DNA of 63,578 nt, taken from the NCBI GenBank assembly GCA_002686955.1, contig NYZA01000017.1, positions 1-63,578 on the forward strand, in the 5' to 3' direction. A program made the translations under genes and the position numbers. This stretch comes from Gemmatimonadota bacterium. Lineage in GTDB: Bacteria; GCA-2686955. Positions 34,519 to 43,516 of the stretch are shown in pieces; the first letter of the stretch is position 1; the number at the start of each line of letters is the position of its first letter. Below the pieces are notes generated by a model. That model ran no database searches. It was not told the origin of the DNA and saw only the letters and a program-made list of their open reading frames with translations.

Positions 34519-35546
34519 TCATCGGTTCTAATGGAGCCGACTTGAGACGCCAGCGGGAGCTCAATGACCACGGTGGTGCCCTGTTGCTCGCCGCTGTGAA
34601 GCTCCAGGCGTCCCTCGTGTTGCTCCACGACCCGTCTGACCACGGCGAGTCCCAAGCCGGTGTGCCCGGCGCGCGTGGTGAAGAAGGGGCGGAACACCTT
34701 TTGACGAATCTCGTTTGGGATTCCCGTGCCGGTATCCGCGATGCGGATCTGCGCGTTCGTGGAAGTCGACGATATGCGGATGGCGATCTCGCCACCCTCT
34801 TTCATCGCCTCCCGGGCGTTGCGAAGCAGATTGACGATCGCGCGGCGCATGGCGTCCGGCCCGACCCAAACCGGTCCCGAATCTTCCGTCTCGAATCGGA
34901 TCGACGGCATCTCGACGTCGTCCGCCGCCACGATATCGATCGCTTGCCTGCACAGCTCCTCGGGCCGGATTCGAACCCTGCGGGTGGGGGCACCGGAAGC
35001 GAATTCCTGAAACGCCTGCAGGACGCGAGTGATCCTCTCCGATTCGGCATAAACGCGCCCCATCAGCGAGCGGGCTTCGTCGTCGGTGGCGACACTCTCG
35101 CCGATCAGATCCAGATAGGCCGTAACGATTGCGAGCGGGTTGCGAATCTCGTGGGCGATTGCGCCGGCCGCCTCGGCGATGAGCGCGAATGTCTCAGACT
35201 CATCGAGCAGGGATTGAAGCTCCTTGATCGCGGTGATGTCTTTGCAGAGTACCGTCCCCCCTCCCTCTCCCTCGGCCCTGGGGTGGACCGAGTATCCGAT
35301 AACTCGTTCTCGCGTATCCTCGTTCAAGATCGTGACTTCACCGCGATCGATCGGAATGCCGGCTCGAATGGCTCGCCTGACGTCCATTCCGAAAGCATGA
35401 GCGGAGTCGTCGAGCAGCGAGTCGAGCGAGTCACCGGTCAACGAGCGGCCCAGAATCTGATCGGCCGCGGGATTCGCGTACTCGACTTGAAGATCGCCCG
35501 ACACGATCAGCAGACCGGCGCCCAGGGCATCGAGCACCGAGACCAT
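34515..35546 (-). CDS. PAS-domain histidine kinase, partner of the PilR-like regulator
   Basis: From the ATG at 35546 the 343-residue protein has an N-terminal PAS domain (VLDALGAGLLIVSGDLQVEY, ANPAADQILGRS). The HisKA domain has the phosphoacceptor in IAHEIRNPLAIV. A HATPase domain follows with N-box NLLRNAREAM, G1 DTGTGIP and G2 HTGLGLAVV. It has no membrane helix, so it senses a cytoplasmic cue, unlike the six-helix PilS. The longer upstream frame is a shadow of comEA. Downstream it overlaps its regulator gene. Confidence 0.88.
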   Translation of the reverse strand: MVSVLDALGAGLLIVSGDLQVEYANPAADQILGRSLTGDSLDSLLDDSAHAFGMDVRRAIRAGIPIDRGEVTILNEDTRERVIGYSVHPRAEGEGGGTVLCKDITAIKELQSLLDESETFALIAEAAGAIAHEIRNPLAIVTAYLDLIGESVATDDEARSLMGRVYAESERITRVLQAFQEFASGAPTRRVRIRPEELCRQAIDIVAADDVEMPSIRFETEDSGPVWVGPDAMRRAIVNLLRNAREAMKEGGEIAIRISSTSTNAQIRIADTGTGIPNEIRQKVFRPFFTTRAGHTGLGLAVVRRVVEQHEGRLELHSGEQQGTTVVIELPLASQVGSIRTDD

Positions 35547-35592
35547 GGTCTGTGGAGCGAGAATCGGAGTCGTAGTGGGTGGGCTCAATGGC

Positions 35593-36066
35593 TCAAGGGG
35601 GTTCGGGTGGTACCTCCTCGGTAGAGATCGGTTCGATTCCTTCGGGCTCCAGCGTTGGCGCGGGTTCAGTGGCGAGAATGACGAAGGGGCGAATCCGGTC
35701 GAAGCGCTTCTCTCCGATCCCCTTGACCTCAAGTAGCTCTTCGAGCTCTTGAAACCCCCCCCTTTCCCGTCGGAGCTCAATGATCCGTTCGGCGATCGTC
35801 TCACCCACCCCGGGAAGGATCCGAAACTCCTCCTTGGTCGCATGGTTGATGCGAAGCGGTGCTTCCAGCGCCGCCAAGAGCTCCGCCTTGGTGCGCGGTG
35901 GCTCGGCGACCGCGGACAAATGCACCGCCCCCTCGTCCAGCTCCATCGTCGGCGCAGCGGGCAGCCATCGCCCGCCACCCGCGACGGCGAAGAAGACCCA
36001 TGCGATCCGGCGCTCGGCCGTTGAAAGGGTCGCCAGGTCGCGGATGAAACGACCGGCGCTCTTCAC
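35593..36066 (-). CDS. ComEA-like helix-hairpin-helix DNA-binding protein
   Basis: The GTG at 36066 has GGAG five bases upstream, within the end of the peptidase gene. The 157-residue product has a hydrophobic N-terminal stretch (IAWVFFAVAGGGRWLPAA). It then has two helix-hairpin-helix units: LRINHATKEEFRILPGVGET with AERIIELRRERGGF, then LEELLEVKGIGEKRFDRIRP. This is the ComEA/T2SS-K-like arrangement that binds incoming DNA in the periplasm. The C-terminal tail is Pro/Glu rich. With DprA and the pilus genes it suggests DNA uptake. Confidence 0.82.
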   Translation of the reverse strand: MKSAGRFIRDLATLSTAERRIAWVFFAVAGGGRWLPAAPTMELDEGAVHLSAVAEPPRTKAELLAALEAPLRINHATKEEFRILPGVGETIAERIIELRRERGGFQELEELLEVKGIGEKRFDRIRPFVILATEPAPTLEPEGIEPISTEEVPPEPP

Positions 36067-36068
36067 GC

Positions 36069-37037
36069 TCACTCCGGTAGATCCCGGGCGAAGAGCGCGG
36101 CGAGCAACACCCGGCCGACCGATTCGAGAGATTCCGCGCTCACCTTGTCGGGTGTGTCGGAAACGGTGTGCCAATAGGCGTAGTCAAGGTCGATGAGGTC
36201 GACGGTGGGGATTCCGATCTCGAGAAAGGGCAGATGATCGTCGGTCACCGCCGGCCCCGGAAGCTCGACGAATGCCGACTCCCCCAGCCCAGCGGCGAGC
36301 GACCAGATCCACCGCGTCTGCTTGCCCGCGTAGGCCAGGGAATGCTGCTCCATCGGCAGCCGCAGATCGGCATCGCCGACCATATCGACCAAGATCCCCA
36401 TCCGCGGCCGGTACCCGGTCAGGGCCGATGCGAGCGCGCGACTGCCGAGACACCAGGAGCTCGGGTCTCCATGCTCGCCCCCGTCCTCGCCATCGACAAA
36501 GAAGAGATCGACCCCGCGGGGCGGTGGGGTGTCGGCGAGCAGCCGGGCGATTTCCAGCAGAACGGCGGTCCCGGAGGCACCGTCGTTGGCACCGGGGACC
36601 GGATCGTTCCTCCGCGCCGGGTCCGGATCCTCGTCCGCGCTGGGCCGCGTATCCCAATGCGCCATGAGGAAGATCCGCTCGTCGGCGTCGGGGCGGAAGG
36701 CGGCGATCACGTTTGTCAGAGGCACGCCTCGCGCCTCGGCCTTGTGAACCCGGACGTCGTCGGCGAGACCGCGAAGGGTATGCTCGATCTCGATCGCGCA
36801 AGCCGAATGGGCCGGCGTGCCCGGGATTCGTGGACCGTGGGCCACCTGGCGATCAACCCACTCGAGAGCGCGCGCCGAATCGAATGGCGGTGGAGGCGCG
36901 GCGCCGCAGCCCAAAAAAGCCACAAGGAGCATCGCAAGGGTCAACATTCGAGCCGCTGTGGGTCGGTTTCCGGCCAAGGAATCCGGTTTCACGTTGTTTC
37001 TCCGAGGGATGGAATGGTGAGAGCTGGCCATGCGCAA
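36069..37037 (-). CDS. M28-family zinc peptidase / glutaminyl cyclase-like lipoprotein
   Basis: The signal sequence (LTLAMLLVAFLGCG) has a weak lipobox. Zinc-ligand motifs are visible: MAHWDTRP, PGANDGASGTAVLLE, FVDGEDGGEHGD and TDDHLPFLEIGIPTVDLID. The combination, with WHTVSDTPDK near the end, resembles secreted glutaminyl cyclases (M28C) more than aminopeptidases. It may cyclise N-terminal Gln of exported proteins. The exact start is uncertain because the frame has upstream alternatives before the signal. It lies 20 bases after sprA. Confidence 0.85.
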   Translation of the reverse strand: MRMASSHHSIPRRNNVKPDSLAGNRPTAARMLTLAMLLVAFLGCGAAPPPPFDSARALEWVDRQVAHGPRIPGTPAHSACAIEIEHTLRGLADDVRVHKAEARGVPLTNVIAAFRPDADERIFLMAHWDTRPSADEDPDPARRNDPVPGANDGASGTAVLLEIARLLADTPPPRGVDLFFVDGEDGGEHGDPSSWCLGSRALASALTGYRPRMGILVDMVGDADLRLPMEQHSLAYAGKQTRWIWSLAAGLGESAFVELPGPAVTDDHLPFLEIGIPTVDLIDLDYAYWHTVSDTPDKVSAESLESVGRVLLAALFARDLPE

Positions 37038-37057
37038 GGGGCGCGCCGAGAGGCTTG

Positions 37058-40000
37058 TTAGAAGCGAAAAATCGTCCAGATCGTGACTCTGATGTCGCGA
37101 ATCGTGCGGTCGTCCCGTCTATTTTCGTTGCTCGACCAGCGGAACTGCAAGCCGCCGTCCACGGAGCGGCTGAACTCGTAGTCCACCGAAGGTTCGATCG
37201 ACCAGGTCACCGTGAAAAGATCCGGGGTCACATCGCTGGAATCGAAGTCCGACTTCTCGATCCGCTTTCCGGCTGGTACCCCCGGGGTGACGCCGGGAAC
37301 CAGCGAACGGGTTCTGCTCTCTTCACGAGAACCCTCGAGCCCGGCACGCACATTCCCCTTCAGCTTCACATGGCCGAAGAGAGGGAAATCCATACCGGTC
37401 TTGGTGTTGAGCGTGTACCGCGCCGATCCGCGCATCGATGTCGTTTCGCTCAATTGGAATCGCGTTGTTTCTTCCGTAAAGGTCCAGGATCGCGAATAGG
37501 AAAGTGAGCTCGTCACATCGGAGTTCCACGTCGCCTGCCACCGAAGAAGCGGCTTCCATTGTCTGGTTTCGGAATCTCGATCACCCGATGCGACTCCGCC
37601 TTGCCACGGAAAGGGGGCATTCGATCTCTCGGTCGTTCCGCTGGAAGTCCTAGAAATCTGATATCCGCTCGCGAGCGAGGATCCCCTTACGAAGCGCCCC
37701 AGCAGACGGGTCTTCTCCAAGCCGCTCAGATTGACACTGACATCCGGAAGGGTCAAAGTCGTCGTCAACTTGTCGCTGACCGAGGGGTTGTCGTACGCCG
37801 AAAGTCGCGCCGTCCAAGTGGCGTTGGTTTTGATTCCGATTCCGCTGGGCAGTCTGACGCCACTCGATCCCCGAAGCGTCCAATCGTCTCGGTAGCTGCC
37901 TTGGGGGGTCCGGGCGAAAAAGGCGCTGGAGTCGAGGTCGGCGAAACCGAGCTGGTACCCGATGTCGGCGCGTCGAATCGCGTTGGGATCGTTCCGGTCC
38001 TGATTGCGCACGGCCGTGAGAGTGATCGGATCGATCGTCGCGAGCCAATCCGAAGCGCGTCTTCCGGCCCTAGCGAAGAGGCCCGGTCCCGATTCCTCTA
38101 TCTCCTCCTCGCTCGCGGTCGCATTCGCGTCTTCCTCATCTTGCTCCGCGGACTTGCGCGAGCGCGTCCTTGCCCTCTCCTTCGTGTCGTGCTTCGAGGT
38201 TCCGAAGAGCTGTTTCGGCTTCACGGTGAGGCTCAGATCGACCCGCCCGTCACTTCGCAGGTTGTGCAGCGTTTCTCCTTGAGAAGCAATGGTTTGAATC
38301 TCCGCTCTCTTGTCCTCGTTGTACGAAACTGTATACGAGGCGCGCGGAGTGAGGCCGCGGCCGATCTTCGGCGCATAGGTCATGCCGGATCGCATCGTGA
38401 ATCTATCCGCTCTGCCCAGGCTCGCGGTGTCGCCCCAGCGCAGGTCCCTGTTTTCCGTCATACCGTGGTTCAGCGTCAGCGACTTGAGCGGTGAATAGGT
38501 GGTGGAGTAGGTTCCTTCCAGGTCCTCGTCTCGCACCGGTACATTCGATGAGGTGATGAGGGTGCCCGATTGCTTGGTGAAATGATCCTTGTCCCTCTTC
38601 GTGTAGCCGGTACCGAATGAGAGCTGCGACGGGAAAAGCGACACTTTGATCGGTCCTAGAATCGACCATTCCCGTCGCTTGCGCTGACTCCATTCCCAAT
38701 TCAGATCGGCGGAAACATCTACCCTTTCATCCAGCTCAGTAAACGAGGTCGTGAACTGTCGCCGCCATGAAGCGCGGCCACTCAGATTATCGAGAGTCAG
38801 ATTCAGGATCCGGTTCTGCCGTCTTCGCCGTTTCGAGAACTGGATCGATGCGTCGCTGATCGTGGTTCGCTTCGCCTGCTCCCTCGCTCTGTCGCCGTCG
38901 AGAAGCACGTCGGAACCGACGGCCAAGCGCGGAAGGCGATCCGCTCTCGAGATGCTCCCCTTGAGAGGGATCGAGATTCCCCAGCTGGGAGGAAGCACTC
39001 GATCGAGGTGTAGGTCCCCGAGAATGTTCAGATCGGTTACATCGGCGCCTTGGCCTCGATTGGTGCCCAGGCCGTGAAACTCGGAGTCGCGGAACTGCCA
39101 GGTCGCGGCGATGTTGGCGAAATCGGAGAATGCGATATTTCCGGAAATCCTGGTTGCGATTCCAGGGTCCTTGCGAACATCGATGAGCCGCAGGTCGTCG
39201 ATCCAGACCTCGTCGGCGACGATCACTTCACCCGATCCCGGTACGATGATCCCACCGTCCGGGCCGCGCGACAGACGGTTTCGGACGCCCAATGCGATCC
39301 TCTTGATGCGAGTCAGAGAAGGACGACCGACGACGGTGACACCAAGTGAATCGGAGATGAAGGGTGGATCGAGACCGGCGTTCTGTGAGTCCTCCTTGAA
39401 TAGAGTCAACTCCTGGAAATCGAGACGTTGGCGTTCCCAGCCGTTCGCGTCGAGTCCCGAAGAACCCTGCGCTTTGACCTCGACTCGCCATTCGTAGTAG
39501 TTGAGCGAATCGGCCCCGAAGCGAACGAAAAGCTCGGGTGTTGATTCATTGCCGTGGACGAAGAACTCCATTTGGCCATAGAGGGTGTAGTCCGATGATT
39601 CGAAAAGAGGCTGAACGACCAGCGCCTCATGTCCCGGATGCAGGTTTTCGATCGCCAGGGCGAGCGACTGCTCATTTCGAATCCTGCCGTCGGGATCGCG
39701 TTCCACGCGAACCCCTTCTGGTGGGCCGTATCCTCGATCCTCATCTTCCCTCGTGTTGACGCTGGCCGCGCTCATTTTCTCATCTTCGAAGACGGGGGAA
39801 CCATCAAGGGAACGGACCTTGCGCTCGAGCCAAGTGCTTCCGACCACATCCAGTGACGCGATCGAGATCTCCGAGGAGGTTTCGATGCCTTCATACCACA
39901 GGCGAACATGCTTGATCTCTCGCAGGGTCGGAGGGCGAGCGTTGGGAGCGATCACCTGCTCGGCGTCGGCGATCGGGATTCTATAAAGGCGCCACAAGCG

Positions 40001-43000
40001 ATCCGTGCTGCTGGGGCGCCGATCATCTCCGACGATTCTGGCGTCGTTCGGATCGCTCAGATCGATGGAGTATCTGAACAACGATTCCTCGAGGTCGAGG
40101 GCGCCGTCCTCGTCCATGTCTTCTGTATCTAGAGTGTTGTTGTCTTCGGTTCCATTCAGCTTTCTGTAGACACCCTGGCGGTAGTCGTAGTCATCGTTTC
40201 CATCGTCGCAGCGACTCTCACATGGAGTCTCGCCGCAGGCCGGCGAATCGCTGTCGACATCGGCGATTCCATCCAGGCCGATATCCTCATCACGCTGAAG
40301 GACGCCGTCGAAGTTCGCGTCTTCGGTGTCGAAGCATTCGAGGCCGACCAGCTCGCCTCGCCGATTGCGCCGATTCTGATCCTCGCTGACGGTGCCGAGA
40401 TCGACATGTAGAACACCGGCTTCCGCCTCCCCCTGCCCGCCCTCGATCGCGATCCATGCCTCGATGAATCGGCGATTGGCGAAGTCGACGCCGACCGCCG
40501 AGAGCGGACGCTGGATCGACATGAAAGCCCGGCGGCGCGCCTCGGTATCGATTCCGCCCGGTTCGTGTTGGAAGCGCAGCACCGTCATTCGATCGTTCCG
40601 CTCCTCGGGCGGGAGCTGGTCGAAGATTTCGTCGCGGCGGGGGAGATCTTGCGGATCGGGGTTGAACCAGATCGCACTTCCGAAATCGAGAGAGTCCGGC
40701 AGATCACCGGGGCCCGACGCAATCGCTTCGCTCTCGATCTTGTCGGTTCCTTCGGGTGTCGAGCCGTGGGACCATGTCCGGCGAGTACCCAACATGCTGA
40801 AAGTGGTCTCGACCGATTCCATGTCGTCGACGTACCCCTCGTTTCGCACGTTGGGATTCGGCAGCGACCCGGCGACTTCCGCTTCGAGCCGAATCCGGCT
40901 CTTCTTGCTCGCTTCGATCAGCGGGAGGGCATCGATCGCCTCGGTCAAGAAACGCGGTTCCAGCTCCAGGTGTGCATCGATATCGGCAACATGTATGCGG
41001 CCGACCTCTCTCCCCCCCCGCGGCTTCTGGTCGATCGAGCGCTGCGACTCGTATAGCCAAGTAGCGCCGAGACCCCCCAAACCGTCGAGGATCTTGTAGC
41101 TGGAGCGCACACCGAGCAGTGTCTTCTGCGCGAGATCGAAAAAGGGCGCATATTCGTACTGGATCTTCACACTCGAGGTCGGACTTGGGGGATCGACGAA
41201 GGTGATCTGCCCGACTTCGTAAACGATGAAGTAGTCTTTGTCGCGGGTCAGTGCTCGTCCATCGACCCGAACGACCTCGGAGTTGGGAAGAATATTGATG
41301 TGACCCAGGCTGAAGCTGCTGCGGATCTGCTTGAAAGCGGCGCGGAGGCGATAGACCGCGTTCTCGTTGACTCGCAAGAGCGTTGGCTGAGTATCGTAGA
41401 TCGCTCCGTTGCGAACGTCGAGGTTCTCTGAAAGGAAAGGATAGGGCAGAACGAGAGGCTGGCTCTCCTGGTCCGGGACGACCGGCTGATCCGGAATCGT
41501 GAGAATCCCGGTGTCGAGCGCGAACTGGTTTTCGGGAACGGAGATATCGGTGTTCAGTCGACCGTCGCCGTCTGGATCGAGACCGATCACTTGCATATAG
41601 GGAGTGCCGCTCTCATCGACTTCCGTGGCATCCAGACCTCCGGCTTCGTTCACGATTCTCTCGAGCAGGAGAGTGAAGCCATCTGATGGGATGTTGCGCG
41701 CTCCGAGGTCGTATCGATTCCGGAGCATGTACGGCCATGTCCGCGCTTCCGGCCGCGGATTCGACTCCTTGATGAGCTTCAGATCGAGGTCCGCGAGGTT
41801 CGAGGATCCGACCTCTTCGGTCGTAATCCCGAGCCGCCGGGTATATGCGACTCCGAGCCGGTGTGAATCGTCGAGATGAAACCCCGGCAAGATCTCGAGC
41901 GTTCCGGTCTGGGAGTTATAGATATAGTCCTGTTGCTCGATGAGCTGAACGAACGTCCCGCTCGTGTCTTGGGCGGCGATGTCGCTGGGTTCCCCGAGGT
42001 CATCGCCCGAGATGAAGACCCGTGCCGATACGGCGCCTGTACGTTGATCGTTGTATCGATTGTTGTCGTCGAAGAAGACGTGCAGGTTCTCGAGAAGAGC
42101 GCCTGAACGCAATCCGGTTACCGGCACCGGCGCGCCCGCGACCTGAACGGTCGGATCGAGCTCGAGCGAGAAAAAGGTGTTGCGGACGTAGTCGATATCG
42201 TGAATCAACACCGTGTCGAGACTGGCCTGACCGAGGAAGCTGCCCTCTTCCGCATTCCCCTTCTGCTTCGAGGCGATCAGAGTGAGATCGAGATCGCCGA
42301 CACGGCTCTCCGCTTTCAGTCCGAAGAGTCCTTTGCTCTGCGTATTCACACCGACGAAACGGGTAGACGGCAGCGAAAGCTGCGTATCACCCGCCTCGAT
42401 CCGTTGAACGATCTCGTCCTCGTCGCCGTCGTAGGAAAGCTTGATCTTGTTTTGGGATTCCGACCCTGCCGTGGAATTGTGGTTCACATCGATGTGGACC
42501 TTCGTTCCGACGGTTCCCTTGAGACTGAGCAGAAGCTCCTGCTCCATCCCGAGATCGGGCCATCTAGAGTTGCGATCGAAGTCGGTGCTCTGTTGCCCCA
42601 CCTCGTAGTTCGACTCCCCGCTGAACGAGATCTTCTGGTGACCTGAGACCTTGATGTTCCCCCCCTGACCGATGACGCTACCGAGGATTCCCGGCAGTTT
42701 CACGGGCAGCTCGATATCTGGCACGAGGCCTTCCTGGGTGGCCCGGGTGCTCGCGGATCGTTCTTCTAGGGAGCGCCGAAAGGCGTGGCGCAGAGAGGCC
42801 CGGATCTCTTGGCCCGATAGGGATGCCAGATACTCATCTAGGGGTCGGTACGACGGTGGCGCGGTGGCGATAGTGTCGAGCAAGGTCGTTCGGATGACGA
42901 CGATTCTACTCTCGAAATCGATCCTCCAATCGAGCGTTCCATGGGTTTTCACCCTGGTGAGACGGGATCGCGACGGGCGTAGATTCTCGAAGCCGGCCGA

Positions 43001-43174
43001 TGGATCCGGGGCGATGGAGGGCGCGATCTCGACGAGAGCATCCAACGACCAGTGGGCCGAGGCGGGAGAGAGGATCGATGCGAACAGCAGCAGTCGGATC
43101 GCCCAAACCACCCAATGAGCGGGGGCGCGTTTCGCCGCGATTGGAGCATCGATCATGGGGAGCGATCGGTCCAC
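37058..43174 (-). CDS. sprA: SprA-like giant outer-membrane secretion barrel
   Basis: SprA (Sov) forms the 36-strand translocon of the type IX secretion system in Bacteroidota. This 2038-residue homologue has a signal peptide (AIRLLLFASILSPASA). Two SprA-type regions are visible: near residues 170-280 (SGESNYEVGQQSTDFDRN, GTVGTKVHIDVNHNSTAG) and 620-720 (LGHINILPNSEVVRVDGRAL). There are acidic calcium-loop-like stretches around residues 960-1040 (DTEDANFDGVLQRDED, DEDGALDLEES). Long beta-strand repeats continue to a terminal Phe (TIWTIFRF). The start is GTG 43174 or ATG 43156. No PorV, GldK-N or CTD-containing substrate gene was seen nearby. Confidence 0.9.
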   Translation of the reverse strand: MDRSLPMIDAPIAAKRAPAHWVVWAIRLLLFASILSPASAHWSLDALVEIAPSIAPDPSAGFENLRPSRSRLTRVKTHGTLDWRIDFESRIVVIRTTLLDTIATAPPSYRPLDEYLASLSGQEIRASLRHAFRRSLEERSASTRATQEGLVPDIELPVKLPGILGSVIGQGGNIKVSGHQKISFSGESNYEVGQQSTDFDRNSRWPDLGMEQELLLSLKGTVGTKVHIDVNHNSTAGSESQNKIKLSYDGDEDEIVQRIEAGDTQLSLPSTRFVGVNTQSKGLFGLKAESRVGDLDLTLIASKQKGNAEEGSFLGQASLDTVLIHDIDYVRNTFFSLELDPTVQVAGAPVPVTGLRSGALLENLHVFFDDNNRYNDQRTGAVSARVFISGDDLGEPSDIAAQDTSGTFVQLIEQQDYIYNSQTGTLEILPGFHLDDSHRLGVAYTRRLGITTEEVGSSNLADLDLKLIKESNPRPEARTWPYMLRNRYDLGARNIPSDGFTLLLERIVNEAGGLDATEVDESGTPYMQVIGLDPDGDGRLNTDISVPENQFALDTGILTIPDQPVVPDQESQPLVLPYPFLSENLDVRNGAIYDTQPTLLRVNENAVYRLRAAFKQIRSSFSLGHINILPNSEVVRVDGRALTRDKDYFIVYEVGQITFVDPPSPTSSVKIQYEYAPFFDLAQKTLLGVRSSYKILDGLGGLGATWLYESQRSIDQKPRGGREVGRIHVADIDAHLELEPRFLTEAIDALPLIEASKKSRIRLEAEVAGSLPNPNVRNEGYVDDMESVETTFSMLGTRRTWSHGSTPEGTDKIESEAIASGPGDLPDSLDFGSAIWFNPDPQDLPRRDEIFDQLPPEERNDRMTVLRFQHEPGGIDTEARRRAFMSIQRPLSAVGVDFANRRFIEAWIAIEGGQGEAEAGVLHVDLGTVSEDQNRRNRRGELVGLECFDTEDANFDGVLQRDEDIGLDGIADVDSDSPACGETPCESRCDDGNDDYDYRQGVYRKLNGTEDNNTLDTEDMDEDGALDLEESLFRYSIDLSDPNDARIVGDDRRPSSTDRLWRLYRIPIADAEQVIAPNARPPTLREIKHVRLWYEGIETSSEISIASLDVVGSTWLERKVRSLDGSPVFEDEKMSAASVNTREDEDRGYGPPEGVRVERDPDGRIRNEQSLALAIENLHPGHEALVVQPLFESSDYTLYGQMEFFVHGNESTPELFVRFGADSLNYYEWRVEVKAQGSSGLDANGWERQRLDFQELTLFKEDSQNAGLDPPFISDSLGVTVVGRPSLTRIKRIALGVRNRLSRGPDGGIIVPGSGEVIVADEVWIDDLRLIDVRKDPGIATRISGNIAFSDFANIAATWQFRDSEFHGLGTNRGQGADVTDLNILGDLHLDRVLPPSWGISIPLKGSISRADRLPRLAVGSDVLLDGDRAREQAKRTTISDASIQFSKRRRRQNRILNLTLDNLSGRASWRRQFTTSFTELDERVDVSADLNWEWSQRKRREWSILGPIKVSLFPSQLSFGTGYTKRDKDHFTKQSGTLITSSNVPVRDEDLEGTYSTTYSPLKSLTLNHGMTENRDLRWGDTASLGRADRFTMRSGMTYAPKIGRGLTPRASYTVSYNEDKRAEIQTIASQGETLHNLRSDGRVDLSLTVKPKQLFGTSKHDTKERARTRSRKSAEQDEEDANATASEEEIEESGPGLFARAGRRASDWLATIDPITLTAVRNQDRNDPNAIRRADIGYQLGFADLDSSAFFARTPQGSYRDDWTLRGSSGVRLPSGIGIKTNATWTARLSAYDNPSVSDKLTTTLTLPDVSVNLSGLEKTRLLGRFVRGSSLASGYQISRTSSGTTERSNAPFPWQGGVASGDRDSETRQWKPLLRWQATWNSDVTSSLSYSRSWTFTEETTRFQLSETTSMRGSARYTLNTKTGMDFPLFGHVKLKGNVRAGLEGSREESRTRSLVPGVTPGVPAGKRIEKSDFDSSDVTPDLFTVTWSIEPSVDYEFSRSVDGGLQFRWSSNENRRDDRTIRDIRVTIWTIFRF

Positions 43175-43192
43175 CTGAAGACAATGACGTGA

Positions 43193-43238
43193 AGCGATTC
43201 CGTTCTCATCGGAACCGGTTACGGGTTGAGGAATCGCT
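43193..43238. promoter_or_regulatory. Inverted repeat upstream of sprA
   Basis: AGCGATTCC at 43193-43201 and GGAATCGCT at 43230-43238 form a perfect nine-base inverted pair with a 28-base spacer. The spacer contains AACCGGTT. It lies 19-64 bases before the sprA start in the 342-base divergent region (43175-43516) that also serves the giant kinase gene. It may be an operator or a leader hairpin. The rest of that region shows no gene. Confidence 0.35.
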
Positions 43239-43516
43239 AACGACTTGTCAGATGGGCTCCTTCCCTGCGCACTGCGGGGGCGAACGAACGAGGTCCGGAA
43301 TGATCCGTGGGAGCCGCCCCGAAGTCAAGCGCGGCCGTAACTTGGCTCCGGCGGCATGGGCACGCGGATTAGGGCGAATCTCATCCACTCTCCCATTCAA
43401 GGATCGGCCACGCTCACGCCGATGTAGCGGTAGGTCGGATTGCGCGGTTGCGCGCATTCACGCAACGCCGACCTGGGCAGACCGCTTCCACCTCTCCCCG
43501 CTAGAGAACGATTCAC

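Noticed and set aside
35547-35978. Upstream extension of the PAS kinase frame
   Set aside because: It is out of frame with comEA on the same strand and Arg/Ser-rich; the PAS domain starts right after the ATG at 35546.
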